Origin: Isoetes taiwanensis | Taxonomy: Eukaryota > Streptophyta > Lycopodiopsida > Isoetales > Isoetaceae | Direction: 5' to 3' | Assembly: GCA_021234155.1 (NCBI GenBank) | Contig: JAJEKV010000014.1 | Coordinates: forward strand, 14,064,494 to 14,128,493 | DNA length: 64,000 nt | Shown here: one piece after another, positions 24,251 to 38,596 of the stretch | Position numbering within the stretch: position 1 is the stretch's first letter | Layout of the letters: every line of letters begins with the position of its first letter | The notes under the pieces: model-generated | Databases searched by the model: none | What the model was told of the DNA's origin: nothing | Seen by the model: the letters and a program-made list of their open reading frames with translations, nothing else | Translations under genes and position numbers: made by a program

Positions 24251-25281
24251 CTTTGCTTTACTCCTAATCAACATTTTCCTTCAATCCAATAGCTATTGAG
24301 TTTCACCAGGAAAAAATCTCTCCAACAGAGATCTCGGTAGAACCTCCAGATGATAAGCCTAAATCCTAGCATACTAGTCTTATCTACAACATATTTTTTT
24401 ATTCTGAACCTCCAGGCTTTATTTGGCAGCTAACCTAGAGTTTCACATATATGTCATGAATGGCATCATCGAAATTTATGTAGGAAGACAAAGGCTGTGG
24501 TCTGCTTGAAGGGCTTAAGAAACAAGTATTCTAATTACAGAAGATGGAATTCTAAACAAAAGGCTAACATGAGTTTTAAACAAAGACAAAAAATTGGCAT
24601 ATCTTTTCAAGATGGCAACACATCAATTAAGACTTTTCCGCATCTAACAGAATACGAAACGAACAAAGATATAATAGATAACTGAATAAATGCAGAATAA
24701 AGGAAATTAGGTAACTGGACGGAAAGATGTAGAAGATTTAACTTAATGGACTGGATTTTTTTTAGTTTCGACAATAGAATAGAATAAGAGTATTGGCTAA
24801 TCTACAGAGGTTTGCAGCATGCACAAATTCTAGCTCACAAATTAGACATATAAATAAAAAAAAAAAACTCGGCCCGAACTAGTAAAAACTAGACCCGACA
24901 TCCGCCTTGGCCAATCCCTTGGCAGTATTATCTTCTCATTACTAAAATGAGCCTTTCTAGCATGGTACCACATGTTCCATCCATATCAAAGAAACATCAG
25001 GCACCATAAGCCATAAATTTCCTCATAATATTTGCCTTTGAAGCATGTTACATTTTAAATCCCTAGAATATTAAAGCAATTGCCAAATAAGCCATTTTAA
25101 TGCACGATATGCCTTTAGACTTTGAAGCCATTATATTAGAGTGTAACAAAGTACTTATTACATAAGTTTATAATGTATGCAATCTGCCTTTCTTATTTTG
25201 AATCCACAGCCATGTTCATAATGTTAAAAAATGACATTTTCAATTGATTCATGCTACATATTTGGATGTCAACCATCATGC
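24251..25281. other. No gene recognised
   Basis: AT-rich. It could include the 5' untranslated part or LTR of the antisense gypsy relic, but I found no matching repeat. Only random short frames are present. Confidence 0.35.
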
Positions 25282-25309
25282 AGCCTTGTCTAAAATTTCA
25301 TAAAGCTTA
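25282..25309. repeat. Target-site duplication of LINE D, copy 1
   Basis: 28 bp starting agccttgtctaaaatttcat, identical to 26930-26957. It borders the 3' tail of LINE D. Confidence 0.92.
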
Positions 25310-26929
25310 TGAAGGAAGGAAGGAAGGAAGTATATTTTAACGTCCGCGGAGGCCAAACTTGACCTATGAGACGGTACATGCAGTACACAAAGCAGATAAA
25401 ACCACACCAAAAAAGACAAATGCTACTATACAATGTGTCCCTACTACTGGGATGAAAAAACCCCCACATGGGAGGAAAAACCCTGGTAGTAGGCTCTCAG
25501 ATCCCTTGTCCTGTAAGGGATTCTCTAATGGTAGAGACTTGCAAAATGTAGGATGCGAGACGTGCAACCATTGGCGATGCCAGCAATTGATGCAGAGGTG
25601 CCTCAGAGCATCTAAGATCAGCATGTGTTGCTCGGATATGCGTATATGCCGGACACTCTTGCAGAGCATGGTGCTCATCCTCACTCGCATGTGGGCAACA
25701 CCGGCATATTCTCTCATGCCGGGGGATTCTTTGCCCTCCATCTGTAGTCCAACGACCTGTTTCAATTCTGAGATGATGGGACCCCGTCCTCACGGAGGCA
25801 ATAGCTCTCCGTTTCTTCATAGATATATGCGCTTTCAAGTACTGGTGTGGGCCATGTTCCAGTGTTGGATTAACTTGCGTGTGGTAGTGCTCTGTTTTAG
25901 GCTTTGCACGAGTGGTTGCATCCCACAGAGTGGTGGCAAAGCGCTCATTCAGGTGTGCAGCCTGTCCCTGGGCATCAGGCATAGCCACAATCTGCTGGTA
26001 GTCTATAGACCACGTTGCGAACCACCCCGAGATAGTGCTCTGCCATACCCTCTTCGATCGTTGTGGCTCTTGTGCCAATAACAAAGCCCTGGGAAGACGC
26101 GTTGTGCATCCATCTTTGCCGTGACCTTGTGGAAATATGCAAGATGTCTCGCGCATAGCGGAATGTTGCGGGGGCGAGAACCCGGTCTCATATAGCAAAA
26201 ATCGATAAGGTACCGTGTCCTTGATACCTAGACTGTATGTTAAGAAGGCATTTTGCACCCTCTCTAGCTTATCCCGGATGTTCTTGCTAATTGGTCGGAC
26301 CCCGGACCTCTACCCCATACAACAATACCGGTTCAACGAAAGTGCTCAAGCGTGTGCTCTACGTGCCCGATCCACATAGGTCTATTCTCAGAAGCGCCTA
26401 TTCTCATAGATAGCATACAGGGCTTTCCATCCCGCGCTGACCCGTCTTTCCACACAGTCATCCCATAACATGCTAGCGCAAAAGTCGATTCCCAGATACT
26501 TGAAGGTCCTTACAACATCCACCTTCTGTCCTCTGTAATAGAGATCTGGGATATCATGCGCGCGAGGAGAGGACTGCCAGAGCTTAGTTTTCTGCAGGGT
26601 TCACCGTCATTCCCGTTGTGTCACGTAACCCACTAAGAGCGTCCAAATGTCACGCCGCATACTCCCCGGCCGTATGGGATAGCAAGTCTACATCATCTGC
26701 ATAGAGCAATTGCCTTATACTGTATGCCTCTGGTAGCTGTGGGCCACCGCCCCCATGTTCTTGCATCCAAGTCTCCAACTTGTCAATGTAGAGACCAAAG
26801 AGCATTGGAGATAACGGACATCCCTGTTTAACCCCTATGGTGCTAGCAACTCGCTGATCTGATGCAGGCAATGCAGCATATATCCCATCATAGAGTCTAT
26901 AGATGACATTTTGTAAGTCCTGTGGGGCA
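25310..26929 (-). mobile_element. LINE D: 5'-truncated non-LTR retrotransposon
   Basis: Minus strand. RT palm motifs are at 26871-26650 (TIGVKQGCPLSPMLFGLYID; LLYADDVDLLSH). A damaged thumb follows, then an open frame 26258-25497 for the post-RT region with the C-terminal knuckle CRCCPHASEDEHHALQEC. The 3' UTR ends in gttaaaatatacttccttcc, with a (CTTC)n tail at 25310-25328. It lies exactly between two 28-bp direct repeats, so this is a single complete retrotransposition event. The copy is truncated within the RT and carries frameshifts and stops at 26260-26650. Confidence 0.9.
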
Positions 26930-26957
26930 AGCCTTGTCTAAAATTTCATAAAGCTTA
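26930..26957. repeat. Target-site duplication of LINE D, copy 2
   Basis: Identical 28-bp partner of 25282-25309, at the truncated 5' end of LINE D. Confidence 0.92.
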
Positions 26958-27337
26958 CCACAACCTGTAGAGTATAGCTCACTACCATATTGTAGAGTAT
27001 AGCTCACGATCATTCGATGCACTTAAAATAGTTTAAGATCTATCCAGAGTTGCACAAACTTCAAGTAGCAAATCTTTGGCTTGTTTATCTTCAAATTCTT
27101 CATATTCCTTGAAGCCAGAAAAAACTTTTGAAAGCATAAGACGCAATGAGAGAAGAGTCTGGTACCTGCAGCCATTCAATACACGATTAGCATGATGATG
27201 GTAAACGTGCAAGGGCCAAAAGGTACATTGGGACTCTCAGTTTATTACTGATGACCCAGGATATGAAGTAAGAAATTTGTGGCTACAGCCTTCAATGCTC
27301 ACAAAAAATCGAGCTTTAACTTGCTCAATCCCTCTAA
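26958..27337. other. No gene recognised
   Basis: A short local duplication (gtagagtatagctcac at 26968 and 26993) is the only structure I see. Confidence 0.4.
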
Positions 27338-27690
27338 CTATAGAGCAAAATCAGAAGCATCTGCTTCGACAACATATGGGCGCAAAGGATCTGCATGAGC
27401 AAGAACTGGCGCCGTGGTAAAAGCATGCTTTAGAGTAACGAAAGCAGATTCTTCTTCCACACTCCATTCAAATGGCACGTCCTTAACCGTGAGGCGTGCC
27501 AAATGAAGGACAATCTCCAAATAATCCCGAATGAAACGCCGATAGAAATTGGCAAACCCAAGAAAACACTGAATATCTCGAATGGATGAAGGTGTTTGCC
27601 ACTCCAAAATAGTGTGGACCTTTTCGAGATCCATAGAGACTCCATGTGGAGTGATATAATAACCTAGGAACTCCATATTATCCTGCTCGA
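27338..27690 (-). mobile_element. Ty3/gypsy fragment: end of RT and start of RNase H
   Basis: The minus-strand frame 27676-27338 reads FLGYYITPHGVSMDLEKV, then IQCFLGFANFYRRFIRDYLE and PYVVEADASDFAL. These are the RT thumb/connection and the first RNase H motif of a chromovirus-like Ty3 element. It stops at 27338 just after the first RNase H Asp. It belongs to a different lineage from the gag/protease relic at 22-24 kb, or at least I see no link. Confidence 0.85.
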
Positions 27691-30574
27691 ATATGAAGCA
27701 AGAATTAGATTATACTCTACAAATATCCTATTGTTTAAATTTGATTTTTCCGGGGTTCCGAAAACTTTTTGGAATTTTTGCTTAATTTGATTTCCTAAGG
27801 TTTCGAGGGTTTTGGCAGCCAGAAAACAATTTCGATTTGCCAAAAATCGGGAAAATGTCCTCAACCTTAATTTGGGGTTCAATTTTGCCTCTTACTGATT
27901 TCGACCCTTCTAACCGGCATGCATGTGCGACGATGAAGGGCATGGAGGACGGGTGGAGTATCTAGGAGCTTTTTAATGTCTCTGTTTCAGGCTCTATATG
28001 GGTTTTGCATATGGCTAGGGTTAAGACGAAATCTGTTGATCCGGCTGGTTCATTTTTATTATATAATTTGAATTGCATATTTTTCCCAAGTATTAGGTCA
28101 TTGGATTTTTTTGCAGTTTATTTCGTTTGCATGGCCGTGAACATGGAGTTACCAGGTCGATTTAAGCCGCATGTTCCTTTTCTCAGCAGAAACGACCCAC
28201 TTTTGCACAGAGGAGATTGATAGATGGAAGGATTGTTTTGGCTAAATTGATTACTTTCTGGATCTGGATTTGCAAAGAAGTCCTGGTAGAATAAAATATT
28301 AGCACAACCTGTATTAAGAAAAGGCATACAACTTTGATTTCTGCCTTTTTTCAAGATCGCATGCTCATATTTACAGGTTTGTAGCAGTTTTGTTCACCTA
28401 TTCTACCTTTTAACATACTTAGACGCTACTTTAATGCATCTGAATCTGGTTTATTTTTGTTGATAAGCAGTTTGGCAATGTCCTTGCAATAGTGCTTTTC
28501 TATATTGTATGTAATTTAGATTGCTTTCTTAATGAAATTCTCTGATGCAAAATCTCCTATGCTAAATACTTCATATAGGACATGAATATATAGTTCGGGA
28601 TTATTGTTTTGAACAATGCAGCGGTCGCTTTTCTGTAGACTACTTTGCTCTTGCTACATGTTTTATCTGTCTATTTTTGGTCTTTGAAGTATACCAGGTG
28701 CAACGTGGTTTGAGCAATTCTTTTGTTTGTATGATGGAGTATTAGACCCTTATTAACACTCTGCGGTTACAATTCGGGCGAAATACTGCCCCCCCTTTTG
28801 GGGTTGGATTCCAAAAAACTGGGAGCTAAATATGTCGTTGTATGTCTTTACAAGTCGAATAATTATTGGAATAAAAATACCCCCTTTTTGTATTCCACTT
28901 GTAAAATAGAAGCCAATCTACGAGGCTAATATCCAACCCATAATCGGGAGCAAATAAATGCACCGGTTAAGGTGAGATTCCATTACAGCAGGCGTCTTTT
29001 ATAGACGTGGCACTAAAGTCTCCATATTAAAATGGAGTGTTTGCGCATGAGATTCCACGCTTATGCATGTTATTTTGAAAAAAAAAAGCAGATCAAGAAC
29101 AGGATCTTGGTTCGGGAAATTCCCCAGAACCATAGCAACCTACCGTGTAATATTGAAAAAAGGCATGTTAACAAAAAGTTAACCGGTTCTATCTATCCCC
29201 GTAAAAGAATGTCACTTTTTAGGAAAAAGTCTGGTATAGAAAAAAGGGGGAGAAAATTTTCAACATCTCATTTTGCTTACCGGATATTCCTTGAATACCC
29301 ATTTCAAATTTTCCTTTCTTGTTTAGGTTTAGGGTTACATGCAGTTTTAGGGGACATCGTTTACCAGAAGAGAGGTAGCATTTACCAGAGGAGAGGCCAG
29401 TGAGGAGCAGATTTGGCTGTGTGGATCTTTCCAAGCAGATTTGGTTGCGTCGATCCTCCCAAGGCATGAGGTCGGAGAAAACAGATTTGGCTGCCGCTGG
29501 GTTGGAACTCGTGGATCTCCTCAAGGCTTTGCCCATTGCATTTTTATGGCTTTGCTTGCAGTATCACAACACCATCAGGTTGGATATGGATGATTTGGTG
29601 GAAAGGGTTTCTAATACCAAATATAAGCTTTCGCTTCATATTTTTCCTTCTTTTTCTAGCTCATGCAGCTCCATCAAAGAAGCCCAGCGTACCCATCAAG
29701 GTAAGATTTGTTATACTGGAGTTTTTTTATCTTTGTTATTTGGTAAGATTTTTTGTTCTTATTTTGTTTTTGCTTTCTTTCATGTTGTTAGTACAAGAAC
29801 AACATGGTTTTTATTGGCGTGATACTCTCTGGATAATATGATACTACATTGTATTTTTCTAGATTGAAATGAAGAGCTTGAACCAGGTTAGTGTGCGTTT
29901 TTGTTGTACTGTTTTTAACATAAAAGCAGGGAAAACGTGGTCTAAATCCTAATGCAGGTGGCTTTTACTTCTTTAGGTTGCTTAATGGCTCCTCGAAAGA
30001 CACCAGACCTAATATTTTACAAATGGTTGGACCAACGGGAGGTAGAAGTGTCTAAAATGATAGGGATCAGCATGTTGAGCATAGACATGAAGATTGAACT
30101 TGATCTGGATTACTAAGTTTCATGTAAACTTGTTTTCTTTTCTATCATATATATTTATTGTTTGTTATAGAAGCCTTGTAATATTTTACAAGGTGCCACT
30201 GTTTTGTTGTTCAGATATCAACTGGAGCTACCATTGTTTTGTTGTTCAAGATATTTTTTTGTTGTTCAAGATACCCACTTACAATGGCTAATTTAATGTC
30301 TTGTTATGTATTGGAAACTTGCCTCTTGACTTGCACCTTTAATTTGTAAGAAATTTGCTGGTTGTTTTTAAATTTAGAGGAAATTGTAGGCAACATCTAC
30401 CTGCTAGCAGGTTCCCAAAAAAAAAAAACATAGGAAATTTTCCTTTGGTTAGTAAAAAATTTCCCGAACTAAGAACAGGATGTTAACTTTTTCTCCCACG
30501 TGGCCATAAGAGATAAGTGGTTATATTTTTATTTTTTAAAGGATAGGGGTTATTGACTAACACTTAAAAAATAG
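27691..30574. other. Long intergenic stretch without a recognised gene
   Basis: Nothing supportable as a gene on either strand. Frames at 29032-29403 and 29400-29822 show no known motif. Composition is AT-rich and unique-looking, with homopolymer runs. Confidence 0.4.
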
Positions 30575-30583
30575 TTAAAAATA
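30575..30583. repeat. 9-bp target-site duplication, left copy
   Basis: TTAAAAATA, repeated exactly at 31800-31808 immediately outside the inverted repeats of the element between them. Confidence 0.7.
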
Positions 30584-30916
30584 AGGGAAAACTAACAAAA
30601 TACCCCTTGAGTTTATGTAATTACCAAAATACTCTTATGAGTTTCAAAATTACCAAAATGCCCTTGTGTATAGTAGGTGTGTAGGGGCATTTTGGTAATT
30701 ACGTAAACCACCGTTTGGTGGAAATTCCTGGAATATTCCCTATTTATTTATTTTAGGGAACCAAGGGTTTAAACCGTACAGGCGGCGCCGCTTGAACACC
30801 GCCAGAGCCATTCTCGTTCCATTCATGCCATGCTTCGCCATAGCCGGCTTTCATGCTCCGCCATAGCCGCCGATAATGGAGTTCTTGAGCCATGCTGCCG
30901 CGGCTAATGGAGTTCT

Positions 30917-31066
30917 TGAGCTGCTGCAGATCATGCAGGTGATTCCGGCAGCTCTCAAGCTTGGATAATGGAGTTCCCAGGTCATGCAGGCGGTTCCGGC
31001 AGCTCTAAGCTTGGATAATGGAGTTCCCAGGTCATGCAGGCGGTTCCGGCAGCTCTCAAGCTTGGC
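30917..31066 (+). repeat. Three tandem ~50-bp repeats inside the MULE-like element
   Basis: Units containing tcatgcaggcggttccggca and gctctcaagcttggataatg occur three times in a row with small differences (starts near 30928, 30972 and 31031). They overlap the end of the minus-strand frame. Confidence 0.85.
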
Positions 31067-31392
31067 CCTAAAGGAGAAGAAAGAGGCAAGCTGGAAGGTT
31101 GTTTCACGGAAGACAAAGATTGCAAGACAGAAACAGGGCTCTGCAAGTCCGGCAAAAATGGACATTGTACATTATCTTTTGCAGCTGTTTTTCTTTCCAG
31201 GTACTCATCCAATGCGCATGAATCTTCCTTTTTCGTAGCATTTCTTGGCATCCAGCCAAGACGTTTCTGCATCTGAGCATACGATTCAGGCGTAGGATCA
31301 ATGGTATTACCTGCATTTTTAGCAGATTTTTCTTTGGAATAGAATGAAAAGAGAGATTGTTGCCTTGTGATACTCATGCTACAATTTTCCAT
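31067..31392 (-). pseudogene. Possible captured gene piece with a PCNA-interaction (PIP) box
   Basis: The minus-strand frame starts with ATG at 31392 (a second ATG is at 31377). Its N-terminus contains RQQSLFSFYSK, a perfect PIP box (QxxLxxFY) at about 31362-31339. Such a motif binds the sliding clamp PCNA in replication and repair proteins, where it often lies at the extreme N-terminus. The next about 80 residues are charged and protein-like (MQKRLGWMPRNATKK). After 31067 the frame runs into the tandem repeats. It is an orphan fragment; the parent gene is not recognised, and a chance motif is possible. Confidence 0.4.
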
Positions 31393-31799
31393 TTCAAGAT
31401 ATCCTGTTTTTGCACATATTGTAAGCTTGTTCTAAGTCCTTTTTTGGTAGTAGCAGAGGTATCGGATTCAGAAGGGAGTAAATTAAGTCCATGCCATAAT
31501 TTACAAAGGCAATGCTAGTCTTGTATGTAATTTCTTATCTGAATTTAAAAAGATCGACCACGTAAAGCCGTAAATCCCCTCACAAACACACACAAATCAC
31601 TTCTTTGAGCCAAGCACCGCAATTTCCACTAAACCGGCTGGTTTACGTTTAGTAGCCGCCAGGTTTCGGGGTTTCGGCGGTAAACCGCGGCAGCGCGGCC
31701 GCCAAGGGCCGCCGCAGCTTGCCTCGCCTTTCACGGAACCCCCCTTTACCTCGCGGTTACCTAGCACATAAACTCATAGGGGTAGTTTGATAGTTTTCT

Positions 31800-31808
31800 T
31801 TAAAAATA
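31800..31808. repeat. 9-bp target-site duplication, right copy
   Basis: TTAAAAATA, identical to 30575-30583. Confidence 0.7.
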
Positions 31809-34013
<2,205 letters not shown>

Positions 34014-36890
34014 TGCATTGTGGCTGAATGCAGTATATAACTGCACTGAAATTAGGGTGTGCTGAGTATAGTCCAAGGGTTTCGAAATTTATCAACTGAA
34101 CTTAATAAATGAAATCCTGTTCTTTCATATTCAAGGCAACACAAATGGGTGCAATCAACACCAAAACGAAGCTGTAGCCCACGAGCCAGAATGCTTTCGA
34201 ATTCTAGATCCCATAGAATTCAGTTGTAATTCAACAGGCTAGCCTAGTGAATGCAACACTCAAAAAGAAAATGTACCCAAACCTTGGTAATATAGAGCTC
34301 TATAATATACAAGATGCTCATGTGGAATAGATGAAAGTGATATTTTTGAATCCTGGATATTATACACATTCTTCATTTTTGGGTTGCCCCTAGGGGGGCA
34401 AACCCTCGTTTATGTGGGTATGTGGGCATATCCAGGTATATGCCGGCATATGCCTAGCATATACTGGTGACTGCTAAAAACTGGCTGGTGCCTGTAAGTG
34501 CTCGGTCATCCAGCCCATTCCTTCGCAGGCGTGGCTATGGCGCATCGATCCTGCTGGTAAACGTAGCCGATTATGGAGCCTCCTGATTACCTGTTTAATA
34601 GAAAGAGTTTTTCAGAGACCTGCTCATGATATGATCAACATAAAAATGCCCCTACCTAGCTTTCAAGAGCCGAACTCCATCGCCCGCAGCTTGAGCATTA
34701 TCTCTTTTGGAAATCCAGGCCGGATCTAAGGTCTATGCTTTTATACTGAGGCATTAAACAGACATGCAAAGTTGAAACGCATGCAAATAGACATGGAAAG
34801 AAAGGCATTCAGTCTGCATGCAAAGGAATGGGGGGCGGAGATAGCGCCATAGCTGCAACCTCGGTTCTGGATAATGGGAGCGTCGCCATGGCTTGAAGAG
34901 TATTCGACTATGAAAAACCGTCCAGGTAAAGTCATGTATTATTTCAGTTCTTGGTTAGAAATGGCATGTGATCTGCAGAGGTTTTGCAGATCATAGTTCA
35001 GAAAAATATTTTCTACGTCATAAAGCAAGAGTAAACAAGAACCTGTAAAACTTTTGCTTTCCAGGGCTCAGGTACACAGATTCAAGAAATGCTATGTCGT
35101 TTTTTAATATGGTTCATATTCATAATGCAGAGTGTGCTTTCTTTCGATGGCGTCAAACAGGGTAAGGAGCAATTATTTTAGGGGGGCAAAAGCACCATTT
35201 CTAGAGCCGCACCCTTAGTTGTGGGCAGAGCTTGAGCCTGGATTACGAAGCAACAAGGTAAATCTTGAGGTTTTCAGCACGATTTTTATTTTCCTTTGTT
35301 TATCTAAGTAGGGCGCGAGAAATATCTACAAATGATTTTGCAAATTCCCCGGATCGATTTTTGGCTAGGCTTATCTTCAGAAATACTGTGCAGGTTAGTC
35401 TGCCTTAACCTTGCTTCAAGCTTTTTTTTTTTAACAGATTTTTTACCCTTCACGTTTGAACGGCTTGAAAAGAGGTTTGATTTTTTATGCTTCATGTTCA
35501 TATCTCAGGCTTAAAAGAACACTTTTTACCCTGCATTTCTTAACGATTACTTGAAGCAAGGGTTTCTTAACGCCTTAAAATCTGATTTCGTTTAGTTGCC
35601 TCTTTCATAATCTTTTAGCTCCATTATCTACTTAAATCTTAATATCGTCCTCCAGCTATTGTTTCTTTTGCATCGAATTGCCTACCCCAGATCTTAAGCC
35701 AATTTTTGATCTCCTTGGCTGATGTGACCCATCAACTCCCTTTTTTTTTTTTTTGACCTGCAGTCACCGAATTTCTCGCCAGTTCTGCAAAACCCTAATC
35801 TTATTTTACACCTTTGAATTTTCGAAGTTAACTCCAGTTTGCTCCCCTTTTTCCATTCTCTATCTGTGTGACCTTTTTTTGCCATCAACTTCCTTAAAAA
35901 GGAATTGGAAGAGACCCCTTCCTCACTCTGCTTCTCTATCGAATACTTGAAACCTGTAAGAAAGAAAGAAAGAAAGAAATGACTTGATTTGGCTTAAAGC
36001 AAGCTAAAATCTAGGGTAAACAGAATTCTTTCTTATCTATCCTATGAGCTTTAGATCTGAAGACCATTTTCTTTGTCAGGCTTGAATATCCAAAAATCTT
36101 GGTAAGTTTGCAAAGCTTTAGAAGTGGTGAATCATCACATCTTTGCATTTTTGTTAGTTCGTAATACCGCCAGATTCAATCGGCTTGGTGGATTTTAAGT
36201 CATCTTTCATTTGCATTGTAACTTTGGTTTTTACTCTATTTTTTGCATTTGCAGCCTATTTTAATTGGCCCTGGAGTAGTAGCAAATGAAGAGATTAACA
36301 CTTTTAAGTGTCTTATGTTAGGAAGAGATGAACATCAAGAAACTTCTAACCTTTTATTTTTCAGTTGACTTCTACACGAAGGCAAAGATACATAGTCTGC
36401 TAAAGAACTATGTTATTTCAATATTCTCGATGCACTTCGTAGTATTTTGTGCTCTATAATCTTTCCAAAGAAGTATATGCATTGGTTCTTCTCTCAAATG
36501 TTATATTTTTGTGTAGCTGGAGACAAGTTATAGCATATGAACGTGGTATAAAGGGTTACTCATCTGTACATGCCTTCCAACCATAGGAGATGCCCGTTTT
36601 ATAGTTCCCTCTTGGTAATGATTTTATTTTCTTAAAATAATCTAGCCACAGGAACTATCCATGGTAGGAAAATTGACATCTCCTTGGCACTGTAGGAACT
36701 ATCACATTTACACATTTAAAAACTTCATGTTTCAAGCTCTTAATACAACACGCTTTTTCAATCGTTCAAGACGTTTTGTTAAAGTCCTTTTGTTAAAGTC
36801 CTGAATGCAAGTTGGACTCCTGGACACCAAAGTTAAAGTCAACTCTGTGTCAACTTAATAGTAAATTCTTTTGTTTCAATGGCACTTTTA
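34014..36890. other. Long stretch without a recognised gene
   Basis: It begins with the reductase 3' UTR (aataaatgaaatcc near 34105 could hold the polyadenylation signal). A near-palindrome gggttgcccctaggggggca at 34381 and reiterated catatgcc-type words at 34420-34465 are the only structures. A similar word is found inverted near 47300. No coding motif was found. Confidence 0.4.
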
Positions 36891-37854
36891 GTTTTTCTTC
36901 TCCATATCAACTCAAAAAATCATCTCACTACATCTGCACTAAAATCTGTTACTCCTCTTGAGGCTTGGACAGGTATAAAACCATCAGTTTCTCAATTTGC
37001 GAATCTTTGGATGTTTTGCTTATGTACTTATTTCTCATAAAGATCGCAAGAAACTTGACCCTAGAGGTCAAAAGGTTGTTTTTATTGGATATTCTATAGA
37101 TTCAACGATTTACAGGTTTTTTGACCCTGAGACATGTATGATGTCGATTAATCGTGGCGCTATCTTTGATGAATCTGCAATGGGTGGAGATGCAGACTCA
37201 GTAAACCATTCAGATAGTATTCTAATTGTACAATTCCTGATACTCGTCAAGCTGATGCTCCAGTTTTGCATGTTGCTAACGGAAGTGAGAATGTAGAAGA
37301 GTCCCATGCAAATGTTGATGTTCTTATTGATGTTGATGCTCTTGACAATTTTGTCGATGAAGTCATTCCAGAAAATATTGAGCCTAACCCGAAGAATAGT
37401 TTACGGCACACAACTAGAACTTGGGCTCCTACTCAGAAGATTCTTGACTACCATGCCTTGGATGTTTCTCATGATCTTGTTACCTATGTACAAGCTATTT
37501 CTTCACCAAATCATGAGATGTGAAAAATTACAATGCAGAATGAATATGATTATTTACTTTCTAAAGGTACTTGGACTATAACTGAATTGCCTCTTGGGAG
37601 AAGTGCAATCAAGTGTAAATGGGTCTTTAAAACAAAAATGTTGGATGATGGAACTTTTGATAAGTTTAAAGCTCGATCGGTAGCCAAAAGATACTCACAA
37701 ATTAAAGATGTTGATTATGAAGGAACTTTTTCTTTAGTTGTGCATTTGACCACTGTTCATGCACTGTTAGCATTTGCAGTGCAATTTGATTTGAAAGTTC
37801 ATCAGATGGATGTAAAGACTGCTTTTCTTTACGGAGATATCATAGAAGTAAGAG

Positions 37855-38189
37855 TGTAAAAATTTGTAAAGTTTAGCTAACCATAGAAAATTTTGTAATG
37901 AGTTTCGGTAAAACAATTCCATGTAATAAGAAAACATATGATTAATATTTAATTCCCAGTATCCACGAAGTAATTTGAGACCTAGACATAGATAGTTGGC
38001 ATTTTTTCAGCATGTTTCCACACAAATGACTAAAGTAAATGGAAATAATTGGAAAACAATATCACAATTTTAGCTTGATGTTTTCTGTGCCCACACTCAG
38101 AAAGTTTTGGGATGAATTTCGAGTTAGTTTAGCTAATTGCTAGAAAGTACGAGAGGGAAACTTGAAGAATTTAGCTAAATCACAGATTA
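37855..38189 (+). repeat. ~335-bp insertion inside Copia relic 1 RT
   Basis: Copia protein similarity stops after YGDIIE and resumes at DYVDQPKDFALPEK, and the intervening AT-rich segment is unrelated. It starts gtaagagtg and ends cacag, so it looks like a GT-AG intron, but joining there leaves the frame one base off. Repeated words tttagcta occur inside. It could be a small non-autonomous transposon. Confidence 0.5.
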
Positions 38190-38591
38190 TGTGGACCAAC
38201 CCAAAGATTTTGCACTTCCAGAAAAGGAGCGGATGGTCTTTAAGTTGAATAATTCCCTTTATGGGTTAAAACAAGCTTCAAGGATTGCTGCGAAATATTT
38301 TTTGAGATATTTGAATGGCGCAACCAACTATGGACTTCTATACTGTAAGCAAGATGGTGAACAAGGAGTTATGTCCTTAACAGGTTATACAGATGCAGAA
38401 TAGGCAAGATTTGATCATTTAATGCGATCTAAAAGTGGAAATTATTTTACCATTGGATCGTCTTTAGTATCATGGGCATGGAAGAAACACAATTGTATTG
38501 CAACTTCCAGTACAAAATTTGAAAATATGGCTGCTTCATTTGCTTGTTGGGAGTTAATTTGGTTGCAATGACTCCTTCCTTGTGGATTTTG

Positions 38592-38596
38592 GATTC
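38592..38596. repeat. 5-bp target-site duplication of the gag-only element, left copy
   Basis: GATTC, repeated at 44632-44636. Confidence 0.9.

Larger units (their letters stand above)
30584..31799. mobile_element. MULE-like non-autonomous DNA transposon (Pack-MULE candidate)
   Basis: The left end agggaaaactaacaaaatac continues to 30617. It pairs with the inverted right end 31766-31799, which on the minus strand reads agaaaactatcaaactaccc and continues ctatgagtttatg. The termini are imperfect inverted repeats of about 33 bp. Exact 9-bp direct repeats (TTAAAAATA) flank them, the duplication length typical of Mutator-like elements. Inside are a second inverted pair (gtaattaccaaaat at about 30617 and attttggtaattac at about 30690), a GC-rich tandem repeat, a protein-like frame on the minus strand and a GC-rich block at 31660-31760. 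No transposase is present. Confidence 0.6.
36891..38596 (+). mobile_element. Copia relic 1, left part: integrase end, RT and RNase H
   Basis: Plus-strand pieces run in normal Copia order. The integrase C-terminal part reads TPLEAWTG (36953) and IFGCFAYVLISHKDRKKLDP (36999). The RT start is at 37533-37855 (KCKWVFKTKMLDDGTFDKFK; VHQMDVKTAFLYGD). The middle RT is at 38190-38280 (NSLYGLKQASR). RNase H remains are at about 38290-38590 (GYTDAE, KSGNYFTIGSSLVSWAWKK). The RT palm YVDD is deleted. A foreign segment of about 335 bp splits the RT at 37855-38189. The gag-only element at 38597 interrupts the RNase H. Frameshifts throughout. Confidence 0.85.

Noticed and set aside
29400-29822. 140-codon plus-strand frame
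   Set aside because: No recognisable domain, overlapping frames equally open, composition not gene-like enough.
34378-34470. Possible regulatory hairpin and repeated catatgcc words
   Set aside because: Too short and degenerate to assign; only a loose inverted match near 47300.
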